A DNA stretch of 64,000 nucleotides from Magicicada septendecula. Taxonomy: Eukaryota; Arthropoda; Insecta; Hemiptera; Cicadidae. This document shows, one piece after another, positions 12,545 to 23,325 of this stretch (the first letter of the stretch is position 1; the number at the start of each line of letters is the position of its first letter). The position numbers were made by a program, and so were the translations under genes. The stretch covers positions 115,862,573 through 115,926,572 of the forward strand of contig CM068367.1 of NCBI GenBank assembly GCA_034769895.1, written 5' to 3'. A model generated the notes under the pieces. It saw only the letters and a program-made list of their open reading frames with translations. It did not search any database and was not told the DNA's origin.

Positions 12545-12840
12545 GATCATTCCACGTTTCATTCCGGAGGTTTCGTGCACCCATGCTTCTTAATATCTCT
12601 TCTTTCCAGGATTTTTCTCGGTCTTCTCCACTTAAAATAATAGGGTGGAACCCACTGCATCACTTTCTTTGGAAGTCTCTCTCCCCCCCCCCCAATCCTC
12701 TGCACATGGCCATAGCAAATCAATTGCTTGCTTCCGATAAACTGAAACAAAGTTCCATCTATCGCCATTTTTCTTTTAATTTCTTCATTTGAAAAAGTCC
12801 GTTCCATCTGGAAATTCGTAGGGATCTTCAGAGCATATCC
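12545..12840 (-). mobile_element. LINE (RTE-type) C-terminal fragment
   Basis: The minus frame of 82 codons reads NEEIKRKMAIDGTLFQFIG, SKQLICYGHVQRIG, ERLPKKVMQWVPP and KWRRPRKILERRDIKKHG. The order GHVQR, RLPKKVM-W-PP and a basic R-P tail is typical of LINE reverse-transcriptase C-termini in insects. A C-run at about 12682-12692 interrupts it. Its upstream (5') end abuts the left terminus of the foldback element at 12863, so the element may have inserted into or beside this older LINE. Confidence 0.7.
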
Positions 12841-12862
12841 ACCTCCACAGTCTCTAACTTCT

Positions 12863-13952
12863 TTTTACTTCCATATTCCTTAAGGAAATGGAAGTATGGT
12901 GATGGCAAAAAAAATCGTGTTCGAGATTATTGCAGATTCTGATTGTACTACACTCAAAACATGAAAAAAAGTCGTTTTCCGAAAAGTGTCTGTGTGTGTG
13001 TCTGTCTGTCTCTGTGTCTGTCTGTCTGTGTGTAGATTTTTTTTCTATGGCAAACGATAACTGCCGCAAATTCAAACAGAATCAAATAATGTTTTGCATA
13101 CAGTCCTGATTTGTAGAGTACTCACGACCTGTTGTTTTTGGTGAAGATCGGTTGAGGGAAAGGGGTAGTTTACCAGCAACGGTTTTTTTTTATCAAGGGA
13201 ATTTTTTTTTTTGGCAAACGATAACAGCCGCAAATTCAAACAGAATCAAATAATGTTTCGCATACAGCCCTGAATTACAGAGTTCTCAAGACCTATTGTT
13301 TTTAGTGAAGATCGGTTAAGGGAAAGGGGTAGTTTACCTGTAACGTTTTATGTTTTAACAAGGGTATTTCCTATGGCAAACGATAACAGCCGCAAATTCA
13401 AACAGAATCAAAAGATTATTTGCATACAGCCCTAAATTGCAGAGTTCTCAAGACCTATTGTTTTTAGTGAAGATCGGTTAAGGGAAAGGGGTAGTTTACC
13501 TGCAGCGTTTTTTTATCAAGGGTATTTTCTATGGCAAACGATAACAGCCGCAAATTCAAACAGAATCAAATAATTTTCTGCATACAGTCGTGATTTGTAG
13601 AGTACTCAAGACCTATTGTTTTTGGTGAAGATCGGTTGAGAGGAAGGGGTAGTTTACCTGCAACGTTTTTTATCAAGCGTATTTTCTATGGCAAACGATA
13701 ACAGCCGCAAATTCAAACAGAATCAAATAATTTTTTGCATACATCACTGAATTGTAGATGACTCAAGGCCTTTCGATTTTGGTGAAGATCGGTTAAGGGG
13801 AAGGGGTAGTTTACCAGCAAACCTTTTACGTTTTAACAAGAGTAAAGTACTTGAAAATTCTTTTTAAACTTTTTCAAACAATGGTAATTGTTAAAAATAA
13901 AATAATTTTGTTGCCAGGCAATAAAATTATAATTTTTTCATTTTAATGTAAA
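12863..13952 (+). repeat. Foldback element, left inverted arm (outer part)
   Basis: Inverse complement of 17541-18601. Tandem units begin at about 13045, 13212, 13370, 13530 and 13687, each starting near GGCAAACGATAACAGCCGC and holding GTGAAGATCGGTT and GGGGTAGTTTACC. Beyond the units, TTGCCAGGCAATAAAATTAT also pairs with the right arm. The arm is split at 13952/13953 by a Helitron and resumes at 14745. Confidence 0.9.
13045..13845 (+). repeat. Tandem array of five units of about 160 bp (left arm)
   Basis: Spacing between unit starts is about 167, 158, 160 and 157 bases. Individual units carry private variants, such as AAAAGATTATTTGC in unit 3 and TTTTCTGCATACAGTCG in unit 4. The same variants recur in mirrored order in the right arm. 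The array is not CRISPR-like, because the whole unit is conserved and there are no unique spacers. Confidence 0.9.
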
Positions 13953-14744
13953 TCTGTACATAGTATAAAGTAAAGTCGGTCCGTTTTCTCTCTGTGTTTG
14001 AAATCGCTAATCTCAGGAAGTACTGAACGGATTTTATTGAAGTTTTCGCCAATAGATAGAGTGTCTATCGAGGAACATTTTTGTGTATAATTAATACATA
14101 TATGTTGTACATTAGCTTAGCTATCACGGTTTATGTCAAGTAAGTGGTATAGTTTACATCTTATATATAAAAATGAATGTTTCTTTGTTTGTCCCGTATG
14201 CTTTCCTATACCATTCATCCGATTGCGATGAAACTTCGGTGAGTTGTTGTGCGCACGTCCGCGAAGGTTTCTTCCACATCTCCTCCTAAACCACTGTACC
14301 GATTTTAACCAAACTTGGCACAAATATTTTACGCAACGGGGGAACCAACATAGGATAGGTGTTTTTTCGATGGGGTCCTTTTGGGGGTTCATTGGGGTCT
14401 TCCACATCGCCTCCTAAACCACTGGACCGATTTCAACCAAACTTGGCACAAATATTTTACGCAACGGGAGAACCAACATAGGACAGGTGTTTTTTTCGAT
14501 ACGATCCTCTGGGGGGTCCTTTGCGGTCTTAAAAAACTATTAGATCTGGTTACTATGGCAACCCAATAGAATAGATTCTGTTCTAAATATATTATCGCAT
14601 TAAATTGAAGACCACGCGAACGAAGTTGTGGGCAACAGCTATTTATTTTTAAGAAGCCTACTTTAATTAAACTTTATTAATTAAACTAACATTTTCATTA
14701 CGTACAACGTGAAACTCCGTAGCAAAGCACGGGTATTCTGCTAG
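13953..14744 (+). mobile_element. Non-autonomous Helitron H1 (792 bp), nested in the foldback arm
   Basis: Starts TCTGTACATAG and ends CTAG, with a GC-rich hairpin (CCGTAGC AAA GCACGG) about 11 bases before the 3' end. The insertion site is A/T: flanks are GTAAA and TCATGTATA. The uninterrupted right foldback arm reads GTAAATTATGTATA in complement, which is the empty site and fixes both ends to the base. There is no Rep/helicase frame. Internally it has two units of a 128-bp repeat (14271-14526), a second 5'-like TC start at 14159 and a degenerate earlier 3' end at 14611-14642. Confidence 0.92.
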
Positions 14745-14795
14745 TCATGTATAAGAGAAAATATATCGTGCGTGGCAGGCAAGCATATCTCAGTT
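14745..14795 (+). repeat. Foldback left arm, continuation after the Helitron
   Basis: AAAATATATCGTGC.TGGCAGGCAAGCATAT pairs with the complement of 17490-17540, which in the right arm directly adjoins the part matching 13952. The arm then breaks again at about 14793 and a matching piece reappears at 15656-15716. Confidence 0.85.
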
Positions 14796-14853
14796 ATGTA
14801 CTGTTTACGTTTCCATTTTATTATTATCACTACCGCAATAAAAAGGCAGGGAA

Positions 14854-14856
<3 letters not shown>

Positions 14857-14898
<42 letters not shown>

Positions 14899-14901
14899 AC
14901 A
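14857..14901. repeat. (CA)n microsatellite
   Basis: About 21 CA units with one CT interruption. The two overlapping His/Thr open frames are artefacts of it. Confidence 0.95.
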
Positions 14902-14938
14902 ATTCGCGTTATTTCTGGCCTCATTCATGTTTATTTTC

Positions 14939-15240
14939 TTACATTTGCACGGTTTTTAAATGGAAAGTGCCGAACCCATACCAACATAACGCATGCAAGC
15001 CGAAAAAGTGTCCAGCGTGGATAGCGATTTGCTTCCTGTGGATCGCTGGGCAGTGTAACTGCACGTGTTTACAGAGGAACGATTCATAGACAGACTTTTC
15101 GTCTTTAGGGAATGAACCCTCTGCAAGATGCTGAGGGTCCATGAGTGACTTCGGAGCGCTCCTTCTTTTCCGCGTGTTTGTTCTGTGAAACGTACACTGT
15201 AGATTCGCAGATTTATTCTAAGCAACGCTCAATAGGAAAT
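14939..15240. other. Unrecognised GC-richer block with overlapping open frames
   Basis: This 300-base block is clearly less AT-rich than its surroundings and keeps two overlapping minus frames (67 and 89 codons) and a plus frame open for much of its length. None of the peptides, for example one with CKHVQLHCPAIHRKQ, matches a family I know. It lies within the about 860-base interruption of the left foldback arm, so it may be a fragment of an inserted element or a processed gene piece. Confidence 0.25.
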
Positions 15241-15498
15241 GTTGAAAATTTTTGTCCACGGTGAACCCTCATACACACTAAACTTGCTCTGATGTTTTAA
15301 TTACAGACATCTTAATATTAAAACTTTGGAAACTTGAGCACTACTTAATGGAGATCAATCATTAACTTATACAAGCCATTAATTTTATGCATATTTTTTA
15401 TATATATGTGTACAACGTTATCGGCAACAAAGAAGTAGTTTTTGTTAAAATTCCTTCCCGGGATATTTGGCCGTAGTCCAATGTTTTCTACAAAACCA

Positions 15499-15533
15499 GA
15501 CGTTTCGGCAATGCCATTGACTTCCATCATCAG
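15499..15533 (-). ncRNA. Hammerhead-ribozyme-like core (single)
   Basis: On the minus strand: CTGATGA, one base, a GGAA/TTGCC stem with a bulge, GAAAC, then GTC. The core bases of the hammerhead fold are all present; the outer helix I is weak (2 bp). The next about 100 bases of this strand (a GAAACTACTTC..TTGTTG-type block) recur at 59655-59690, so the core belongs to a dispersed element. Activity is not implied. Confidence 0.5.
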
Positions 15534-15655
15534 TGAAAATCGAGTGCGATAACGTGAGGTGGTATATGTTAGTGACCACAGTACTGTGGTTAAGGCTGAA
15601 GCAGTAAGTAGAAAGAAGTAGTTTCTATGTTAATATTTCATTTCGAAAATGATTT

Positions 15656-15716
15656 TAAAAATAAATCTTAGAATATGGAAGTCATGTATGGTTCTCCATA
15701 CCCATATTTATTTTGT
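15656..15716 (+). repeat. Foldback left arm, innermost piece
   Basis: AAATCTTAGAATATGGAAGT followed by CATGTATGGTTCTCCATACC is the inverse complement of 17440-17490, which directly joins the rest of the right arm. So the left arm carries an extra insertion of about 860 bases (14794-15655) that the right arm lacks. Confidence 0.8.
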
Positions 15717-15829
15717 TCTCTGACGCGCCATGTTACTGCTCCGTACAGTAAGATACTTTTAATACTTAGACATTTGGAGGGGGTGGAAACCAGAAATAAT
15801 ATTATCACACTCTAAGTACTGCGGATAAA

Positions 15830-16350
15830 AGCGCGCGCGCGCGCCCGCGAGTGTGTGTGTGGAGAGAGGTGGAGAGATCTATTCATACAACATAAAATCA
15901 TAATACTCATACGACTGTAAGTCGTGTTCATAGTGGAGAGAAACGAGATTAGACAATTCGACAAGTTCAGACAAACATTCTTATCGTTTTCCGTTTCTAT
16001 CCGCTGCGGAACTGCTGCCTTTAGCGCACTTAACTCGATACCATTATTTAGCAAATTTGTTTCCACTGCATCGGTTTTTCAAGATTACTCTCCTCATCGA
16101 TCGAAACTAACTGTAGCCGTGTACGACCCCACTTCGTCATCGTTGTATCACAGAGACTCTTGTACAGTTCCGGTAACCTGGATTCGTTACCGGAATACAG
16201 GTTACCTGGATTCGTTACTGGTGCCCTACGAATACGCACACATACGTACGTACGACGTACTTCGAAACCACCACATACACGATATTGAACCAGATAGGAG
16301 CAATCAATGTAAGTGTGGCAACACACACACACACGCACAAAACATCATGT
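15830..16350. repeat. Interspersed repeat family R5, copy 2
   Basis: Shares GAGACTCTTGTA, GGTAACCTGGATTCGTT and CGATATTGAA blocks with 7950-8130 in the same order. Here the block GGTAACCTGGATTCGTTACC is followed by a second close copy, so a 26-base motif is tandemly duplicated at about 16180-16230. The 147-codon open frame at 15924-16367 has no recognisable domain and spans this repeat; I do not call it a gene. Confidence 0.45.
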
Positions 16351-16369
16351 ACTCAGCCAGCCTATAAGC

Positions 16370-17330
16370 GAAGTTAATAAATTGGGTAAGTTATACACTT
16401 ATGTTGGCCTCATTCGCGTCGTTTTCCATGTGTAAACATTTGTCGAGTGCATGACTGTAAACAGACAAATCGAATCTGCATCGACTCTTTACTATAATAA
16501 ATTGATAGTAGGTATTTTTCTTCGGTCGCAGTGTCTATAAAGACGAAAGCACTGGCGCTTCGAAAAGAAGTTTTCATTTCATCTCGCCTAAAAATCAATA
16601 AAAAGTAGTGTAAACCCAACATTTTTAACGACGTAGGTTTCTGAGAATAATAAATATTAGATTTTAAAAGAGAAGAAGATGGTTTTTTAAGGTCACTACT
16701 AAGTAATGGGATGTTGTAATCAATTAATGTTGTAATGTATTTTAGTCTGTTTTATTCTCCAGTACTATAAATTACAAAATAGGAATAATACTCCTACTGA
16801 TGACTAACGCATATTTAAATGTGTATGTATGATACCTCCATTAAGGATTGATTAATTAGAATGAAGGATATTTTTCAAGAGGTTAGTAAAAAAACTGTGA
16901 GGTGTTAAGCTCTGACGGCTTCCACGTAATACGTATTTGAAAAGCTATAACTAGAAAATATAATATTTTAATTTACAGTTATGTTAAAATCTATCATTTA
17001 TTAGAAGCATACGACTTCCCACGGCGGCGTCTGATTACGTTCACTAGGAAAGGGCTACTAGGAACCATACTATAGTCGTCAACTAACATTTTTACTAATA
17101 TTTTTTTAAAATTTTCATTTTTAGTAATGGATATTTAAATAAAAAAGAATAAAATATAAAAATTAGGAAGTTATAATTCGCTGTGTTTACAAACACTGAT
17201 AGAAGCTTAAAGGAACAATTAAATTCGCCTACTAAAGTAATAGGTAGTTCAAGTCTTGGATTGGTGTCAAACCAGATTAATGACTTACACAAACAAACAA
17301 TGAAGGAATGGTAGACAATGTGTGTTTCAG
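16370..17330. other. Foldback interior, non-coding
   Basis: No transposase or other recognised frame is found in the interior. It is strongly AT-rich. Confidence 0.4.
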
Positions 17331-17336
17331 ATAAAA

Positions 17337-17367
17337 CACACACACATACACACACACACACACACAT
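17337..17367. repeat. (CA)n microsatellite
   Basis: A short CA run interrupted by one TA. Confidence 0.9.
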
Positions 17368-17439
17368 ATGTACATAATAAAACACAAACCGACTGCGGTA
17401 GGGAAAGGAAACATTTCATGGTACTTCAAAATAATGACA

Positions 17440-18601
17440 AAATATCGGTATGGAGAAGCATACATGACTTCCATATTCTAAGATTTATAATCTGAAATAT
17501 GCTTGCCTGCCAAGCACGATATATTTTCTAATATATACATAATTTACATTAAAATGAAAAAATTATAATTTTATTGCCTGGCAACAAAATTATTTTATTT
17601 TTAACAATTACCATTGTTTGAAAAAGTTTAAATGAATTTTCAAGTACTTTACTCTTGTTAAAACGTAAAAGGTTGCAGGTAAACTACCCCTTCCCCTTAA
17701 CCGATCTTCACCAAAATCTAACGGCCTTGAGTACTCTACAATTCACTGATGTATGCAAAAAATTATTTGATTCTGTTTGAATTTGCGGCTGTTATCGTTT
17801 GCCATCGAAAATACGCTTGATAAAAAATGTTGCAGGTAAACTACCCCTTCCCCTCAACCGATCTTCACCAAAAACAATAGGTCTTGAGTACTCTACAAAT
17901 CACGACTGTATGCAGAAAATTATTTGATTCTGTTTGAATTTGCGGCTGTTATCGTTTGCCATAGAAAATACCCTTGTTAAAAAAACGTTGTAGGTAAACT
18001 ACCCCTTTCCCTTAACCGATCTTCACCAAAAACAATAGGTCTTGAGAACTCTACAATTTAGGGCTGTATGCAAATAATCTTTTGATTCTGTTTGAATTTG
18101 CGGCTGTTATCGTTTGCCATAGGAAATACCCTTGTTAAAACATAAAACGTTACAGGTAAACTACCCCTTTCCCTTAACCGATCTTCACCAAAAACAATAG
18201 GTCTTGAGAACTCTACAATTCAGGGCTGTATGCGAAACATTATTTGATTCTGTTTGAATTTGCGGCTGTTATCGTTTGCCAAAAAAAAAAAATTTCCCTT
18301 GATAAAAAAAAACCGTTGCTGGTAAACTACCCCTTTCCCTCAACCGATCTTCACCAAAAACAATAGGTCGTGAGTACTCTACAAATCAGAGCTGTATGCA
18401 AAAAATTATTTGATTCTGTTTGAATTTGCGGCAGTTATCGTTTGCCATAGAAAAAAAATCTACAGACACACACAGACACTTTTCGGAAAACGACTTTTTT
18501 TCATGTTTTGAGTGTAGCAGAATCAGAATCTGCAATAATCTCGAACACGATTTTTTTTGCCATCACCATACTTCCATTCCTTAAGGAATATGGAAGTAAA
18601 A
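17440..18601 (-). repeat. Foldback element, right inverted arm
   Basis: Uninterrupted counterpart of the split left arm. Five units of about 160 bp lie between about 17680 and 18450, each with GGTAAACTACCCCTT and GCGGCTGTTATCGTTTGCC. Outside the units it carries ACACTTTTCGGAAAACGAC and the terminal palindrome. It has neither the Helitron nor the 860-base insertion, so it represents the original arm. Confidence 0.9.
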
Positions 18602-20060
18602 TGGGAATCATAATGGGAATTAATGAACGCTGCAAAGAAAACCCCGAGTAAAAGAGACAGTGGGTATGAATTGCGTTTGATATTATTTGGTGAGCCAGAA
18701 TATTTACGTTTTTTAATTAAATAGTCCTTTCGAGTTCTTCATGAAACAACTATTTTGTGTTAAACTGTGTACAAGGAAAACCAAAATACCAAAAAAGTAA
18801 GATTGATGACATTAACTATATCTTACGGAAATGTTTTTAAGAATGCATTTTACGAAATCATAATTGTTTTTATTATCAATTATATTTCCATTAAAGTTAC
18901 AAATAATTGATTAAAAATTACAAATATTCAGTGGCACGTATTTAATCATTGAAATTATTTGCTTATTTTTATATCAGAAACTAATAATATAAAAACAGGT
19001 CAGGCTAACCTGTAGAAGGCAAAGAAGTATACGAATATAAAATACAATGTTCAGAATGTATTTCACAAGGTACAAAATAAACAATTATTAACTTGATCCT
19101 GAATATAATAAAATATAACGCTAGAATGACTTAGTGAAATCTTGTTTTTTAAATTTTAAAATTTATAAACTTGCAAATTGGCAGCAGCATCATTAGTACA
19201 AGTAGAGATATAGGTTATGGATGGATAGAAAGGTAACCAAATAGACCAACAATAAGCAATATCAGTGAAAAGCAAAAGACCGTACTAAAAGAAACGTAAA
19301 AGAAGACTAAAGGTGTAAACAGGAATAATAGAAATAAATCGTGTAAAAAGTTAGTAACAAGACCAGTACAGCATCAGAATGCTTCTGCCGGTTGAGAAGT
19401 TAATTGTGAAACGGATTATTAAATGTAATTCTTTGATACTGTGAGAAATGTAAAATATTATTGTCAGTATTATAAGGAAACTCAATTGTGAAGATGTTTT
19501 CCCTTCTGGTAAGGGTACAGGAACTTCAGATGAACAAGTTCGAGAAAAGACAAGGAGATACAAGTAAGAAAATCTCGTTTCATAATTAATACCCACTAAC
19601 TCGGTAAGTGTTTTAGACTAGAGATGTAAAAAAATAAAATAAATTCAATGAAAGTACTATTTTCACCAAGAGTTGAAATAATACGTACGTTGTTTTATTT
19701 CACACTTTGTTTATATGTATTTACAGACAGATAGATGCTTTGATCCTACGAAAACTTTAACTCACGAAACATAGCGTTGTATTCGTTTACCTAATCTAGT
19801 GCCGTGAAACATTCCATGAAGCAAAAGGTTGGAGATACCGGGAATTTCCGCCCCACACTTTGCTGACATTCCAAAGCGTAGTCGTCACACACAACATACG
19901 CACTGACATGAAGTAATTACGAAACGTTTAAATTAAAAAGCGGCAAGAGTTCGAAATCCTTCATCAAAATACTCGATTCCAGAGCAAAATTAAAACAGAA
20001 CAAACCAGTTACACAGGACAATCAATATGGTTACCGATCTAATCTAATCACACACACACA
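18602..20060. other. Non-coding, AT-rich stretch
   Basis: No recognised gene. One 81-codon minus frame (19351-19596) has no family resemblance. Block 19560-19577 repeats a sequence seen at 8644-8661. Confidence 0.45.
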
Positions 20061-20061
20061 C

Positions 20062-21238
20062 ATTATTTAATATTTACTACTATTTTCAATCAAGATGTAT
20101 TATTTCCTTATTCGGAATATGTTTCGGGAATTAGATATTTTTCCCACCTCAGCCATCTTAATTTTGGACCTTGTGGAATATCTGTGTCCAGGTTGGTCGT
20201 TGCTATATGGCTTCCTGTTGCCTTTGGTAATTTACATTAGTGTTAATCTTAATGGTTGTGGTATGTATTTTTGTTTTTAGAGAATTTCCGCAGTTGAGTA
20301 TTTTGAAAATTGTTTCGTGTTTTGTGTTGACACTAGTACTGTAATGTACAAATTAACACAAAACATGACATAATATTTATTATCGGAGATACTCAAAAAA
20401 CAAATATATATACCACTCCCATACACAATAATATCAATTTAAACTACCTTAATATAAACCAAAGGCCAGTTGAACGTGTAAACAAATTTACACATTTTGG
20501 TACTAAGTCAATGAACAATGAGACCACTCTCAAGGAATCAAGGAATAAAGAGCAGAATTGAAAAAGCAAGAACAGTGTACACTAGAATGAGCAGTTTATT
20601 TAAAAGTCACTATTTAACAATAAACACAAAGATGAGACTTCTACGCTCCTAAGTCTTCTTCTACGGTGTAGAATCTTGGACTTTGACTGAAGCCACAACT
20701 AAAAAATTGTAATCTTTCGAAATGTGGCTTTACCGTACTGAGCATTTCATTGTTATAGCACCTATAACTGATGTGGAAGTTCTTAGAAAGATGAAGAAAG
20801 AAAGGGAAGTTATTAACACAGTGAAGATAAGAAAACTTCAATATCTGGGACAGCTCATAAGAAGTGAACAGAGATTTTACTTATTGCAGTCCATACTACA
20901 GGGAAAAGTACTTGGAAAGAGAGGAATTGGGCGACCGAGAATCTCATGGCTGAGAAATTTGAGGTCCTAGTTTGGCATGAATACAGCTGACTTATTCCGT
21001 GCAGCAGTACAGAAAGTTAAAATAGTCTGTATGATATCCAACATCCGAAACGGATAGGAACTATCAGAAGAAGAAGAACTACCAGAAGCCAACAGGAAGC
21101 CATAGCAACAACCAATCAGAACACAAATATTCCAGAAGATCAAAAATTAACATGCCTGAAAAATACCTGATTCTCGAAACATGTTCCAAATAAGATAATA
21201 ATACATCTTGATGAAAAATAGTAGTAAGTATTAAATCA
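20062..21238. mobile_element. Inverted-repeat-bounded composite around a LINE fragment
   Basis: Bases 20062-20232 and 21075-21238 are inverted copies at roughly 75-80% identity by eye, starting AATCA.GATGTATTATT and running through GAATATGTTTCGGGAAT and GTTGCTAT.GGCTTCCTGTTG. Between them lies an RTE-type LINE fragment in plus orientation. On the plus strand the right arm reads ACATGCCTGAAAAA to GAAACATGTT, a faint echo of the hammerhead-like arms elsewhere, but the core is too decayed to call. Confidence 0.6.
20440..21075 (+). mobile_element. LINE (RTE-type) 3' fragment between inverted repeats
   Basis: Translations in changing frames give PVERVNKFTHFGTKSMNNE (the usual YLGS-type segment), then MKKEREVINTVKIRKLQYLG, QLIRSEQRFYLLQSILQGKV, GKRGIGRPRISWLRNLRS and a further FGMNTADLFRAAVQKVKI. 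This is the C-terminal LINE order. It ends with GAAGAAGAAGAA near 21067-21078, a short trinucleotide tail that touches the right inverted repeat. Frames are broken several times. Confidence 0.75.
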
Positions 21239-21271
21239 TTTATGTATCAAGAAACTTACTAAAGCAAAAAT

Positions 21272-22649
<1,378 letters not shown>

Positions 22650-22650
<1 letters not shown>

Positions 22651-23035
22651 GTGACATACCCGAATCAAATTTTATAAAACTGTGGCTCTCCCCACATTCC
22701 TGTATGCTAGTCAGACGTAAAAGGCGTATCTTGGTAAAAGGGACGTGCAGAGGGTTCAGGCAGCTGAAATGAAATTTCTAAGAGGGACGCTAGGTTGTTC
22801 TCTCATGGACCGGAGAAGGAACGAGGATAGTAGACGTTTTATCATTGCACGAGAAGACTGAAGACCACAGAAGGAGGTAGTGTGAACACTTGAATCGCAT
22901 GCCTGATATCCGTCTGCCTGTGGCTGCCTTGGGTTATCACCCTATTGGGAAGAGAGATGTCGGTAGACCGAGGAGGAGATGGTCTAAGGCCTAGGTCTTG
23001 GAGTGGTGATGATGATGCTGATGATGAAGTACACA
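22650..23035 (+). mobile_element. LINE (RTE-type) C-terminal fragment with GAT-type tail
   Basis: Plus-strand translation reads KFYKTVALPTFLYASQT, then KRDVQRVQAAEMKFLRGTLG, CSLMDRRRNEDSRR, and, after frame changes, HPIGKRDVGRPRRRWSKA and WSWSGDDDD from the ATGATG tail at 23008-23029. The order is that of a well-known insect LINE C-terminus. The middle (normally the RLPKLAL segment) is shortened. Confidence 0.8.
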
Positions 23036-23325
23036 AGTAAAACTTGTTTAACAATTTTTTAAATGTTTTAAAAGGAAATAAATTTAAGCAATAATTTTCG
23101 ACCTGTTGACTAAGGGAAGATATATTTGATAATTTTATAAAAATAATTAATAAGCATTGAAGTGATGATATTCAGATTTTGTCTATTCTTACGTTATCTG
23201 AACGGATGCTTTTCCAGTTGTTAACGGTTAATTTGTTTTAATCCAAATTACATGGAGATGTAAAAAGGTTTCAACGATTATTATACCTTACCATATATAA
23301 ACATAACACACTCAAAAAATATAAT
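23036..23325. other. Non-coding, AT-rich stretch
   Basis: Nothing recognised. Confidence 0.4.

Larger units (their letters stand above)
12863..18601. mobile_element. Foldback-type element with long inverted arms made of tandem subrepeats
   Basis: The two ends are inverted copies. Left 12863 begins TTTTACTTCCATATTCCTTA and the complement of 18601 reads the same. Both termini contain a short palindrome around CCTTAAGG. Each arm then carries a microsatellite-rich spacer, five tandem units of about 160 bp, and a unique segment ending in the GGCAGGCAAGCATAT block. Drosophila FB elements have just this plan of long terminal inverted repeats built of subrepeats, but sequence kinship to FB cannot be judged here. 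No transposase is visible. The interior (about 15.7-17.4 kb) contains other repeats. A target duplication is not clear. Confidence 0.75.

Noticed and set aside
13045-13845. CRISPR-like array
   Set aside because: The whole 160-base unit is repeated with variants, there are no unique spacers, and the context is a eukaryotic foldback element.
14939-15240. Conserved host exon
   Set aside because: GC-richer with several open frames, but no peptide I recognise and no clear splice sites; it lies in a repeat insertion.
15924-16367. 147-codon plus frame as a gene
   Set aside because: It spans the R5 repeat and a CA run and has no domain.
21151-21195. Fifth hammerhead-like core in the right inverted repeat at 21.1 kb
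   Set aside because: GAAAC and an ACATG/CATGT outer pairing are present, but the CTGANGA box is CTGAAAA and stem II is not formed.
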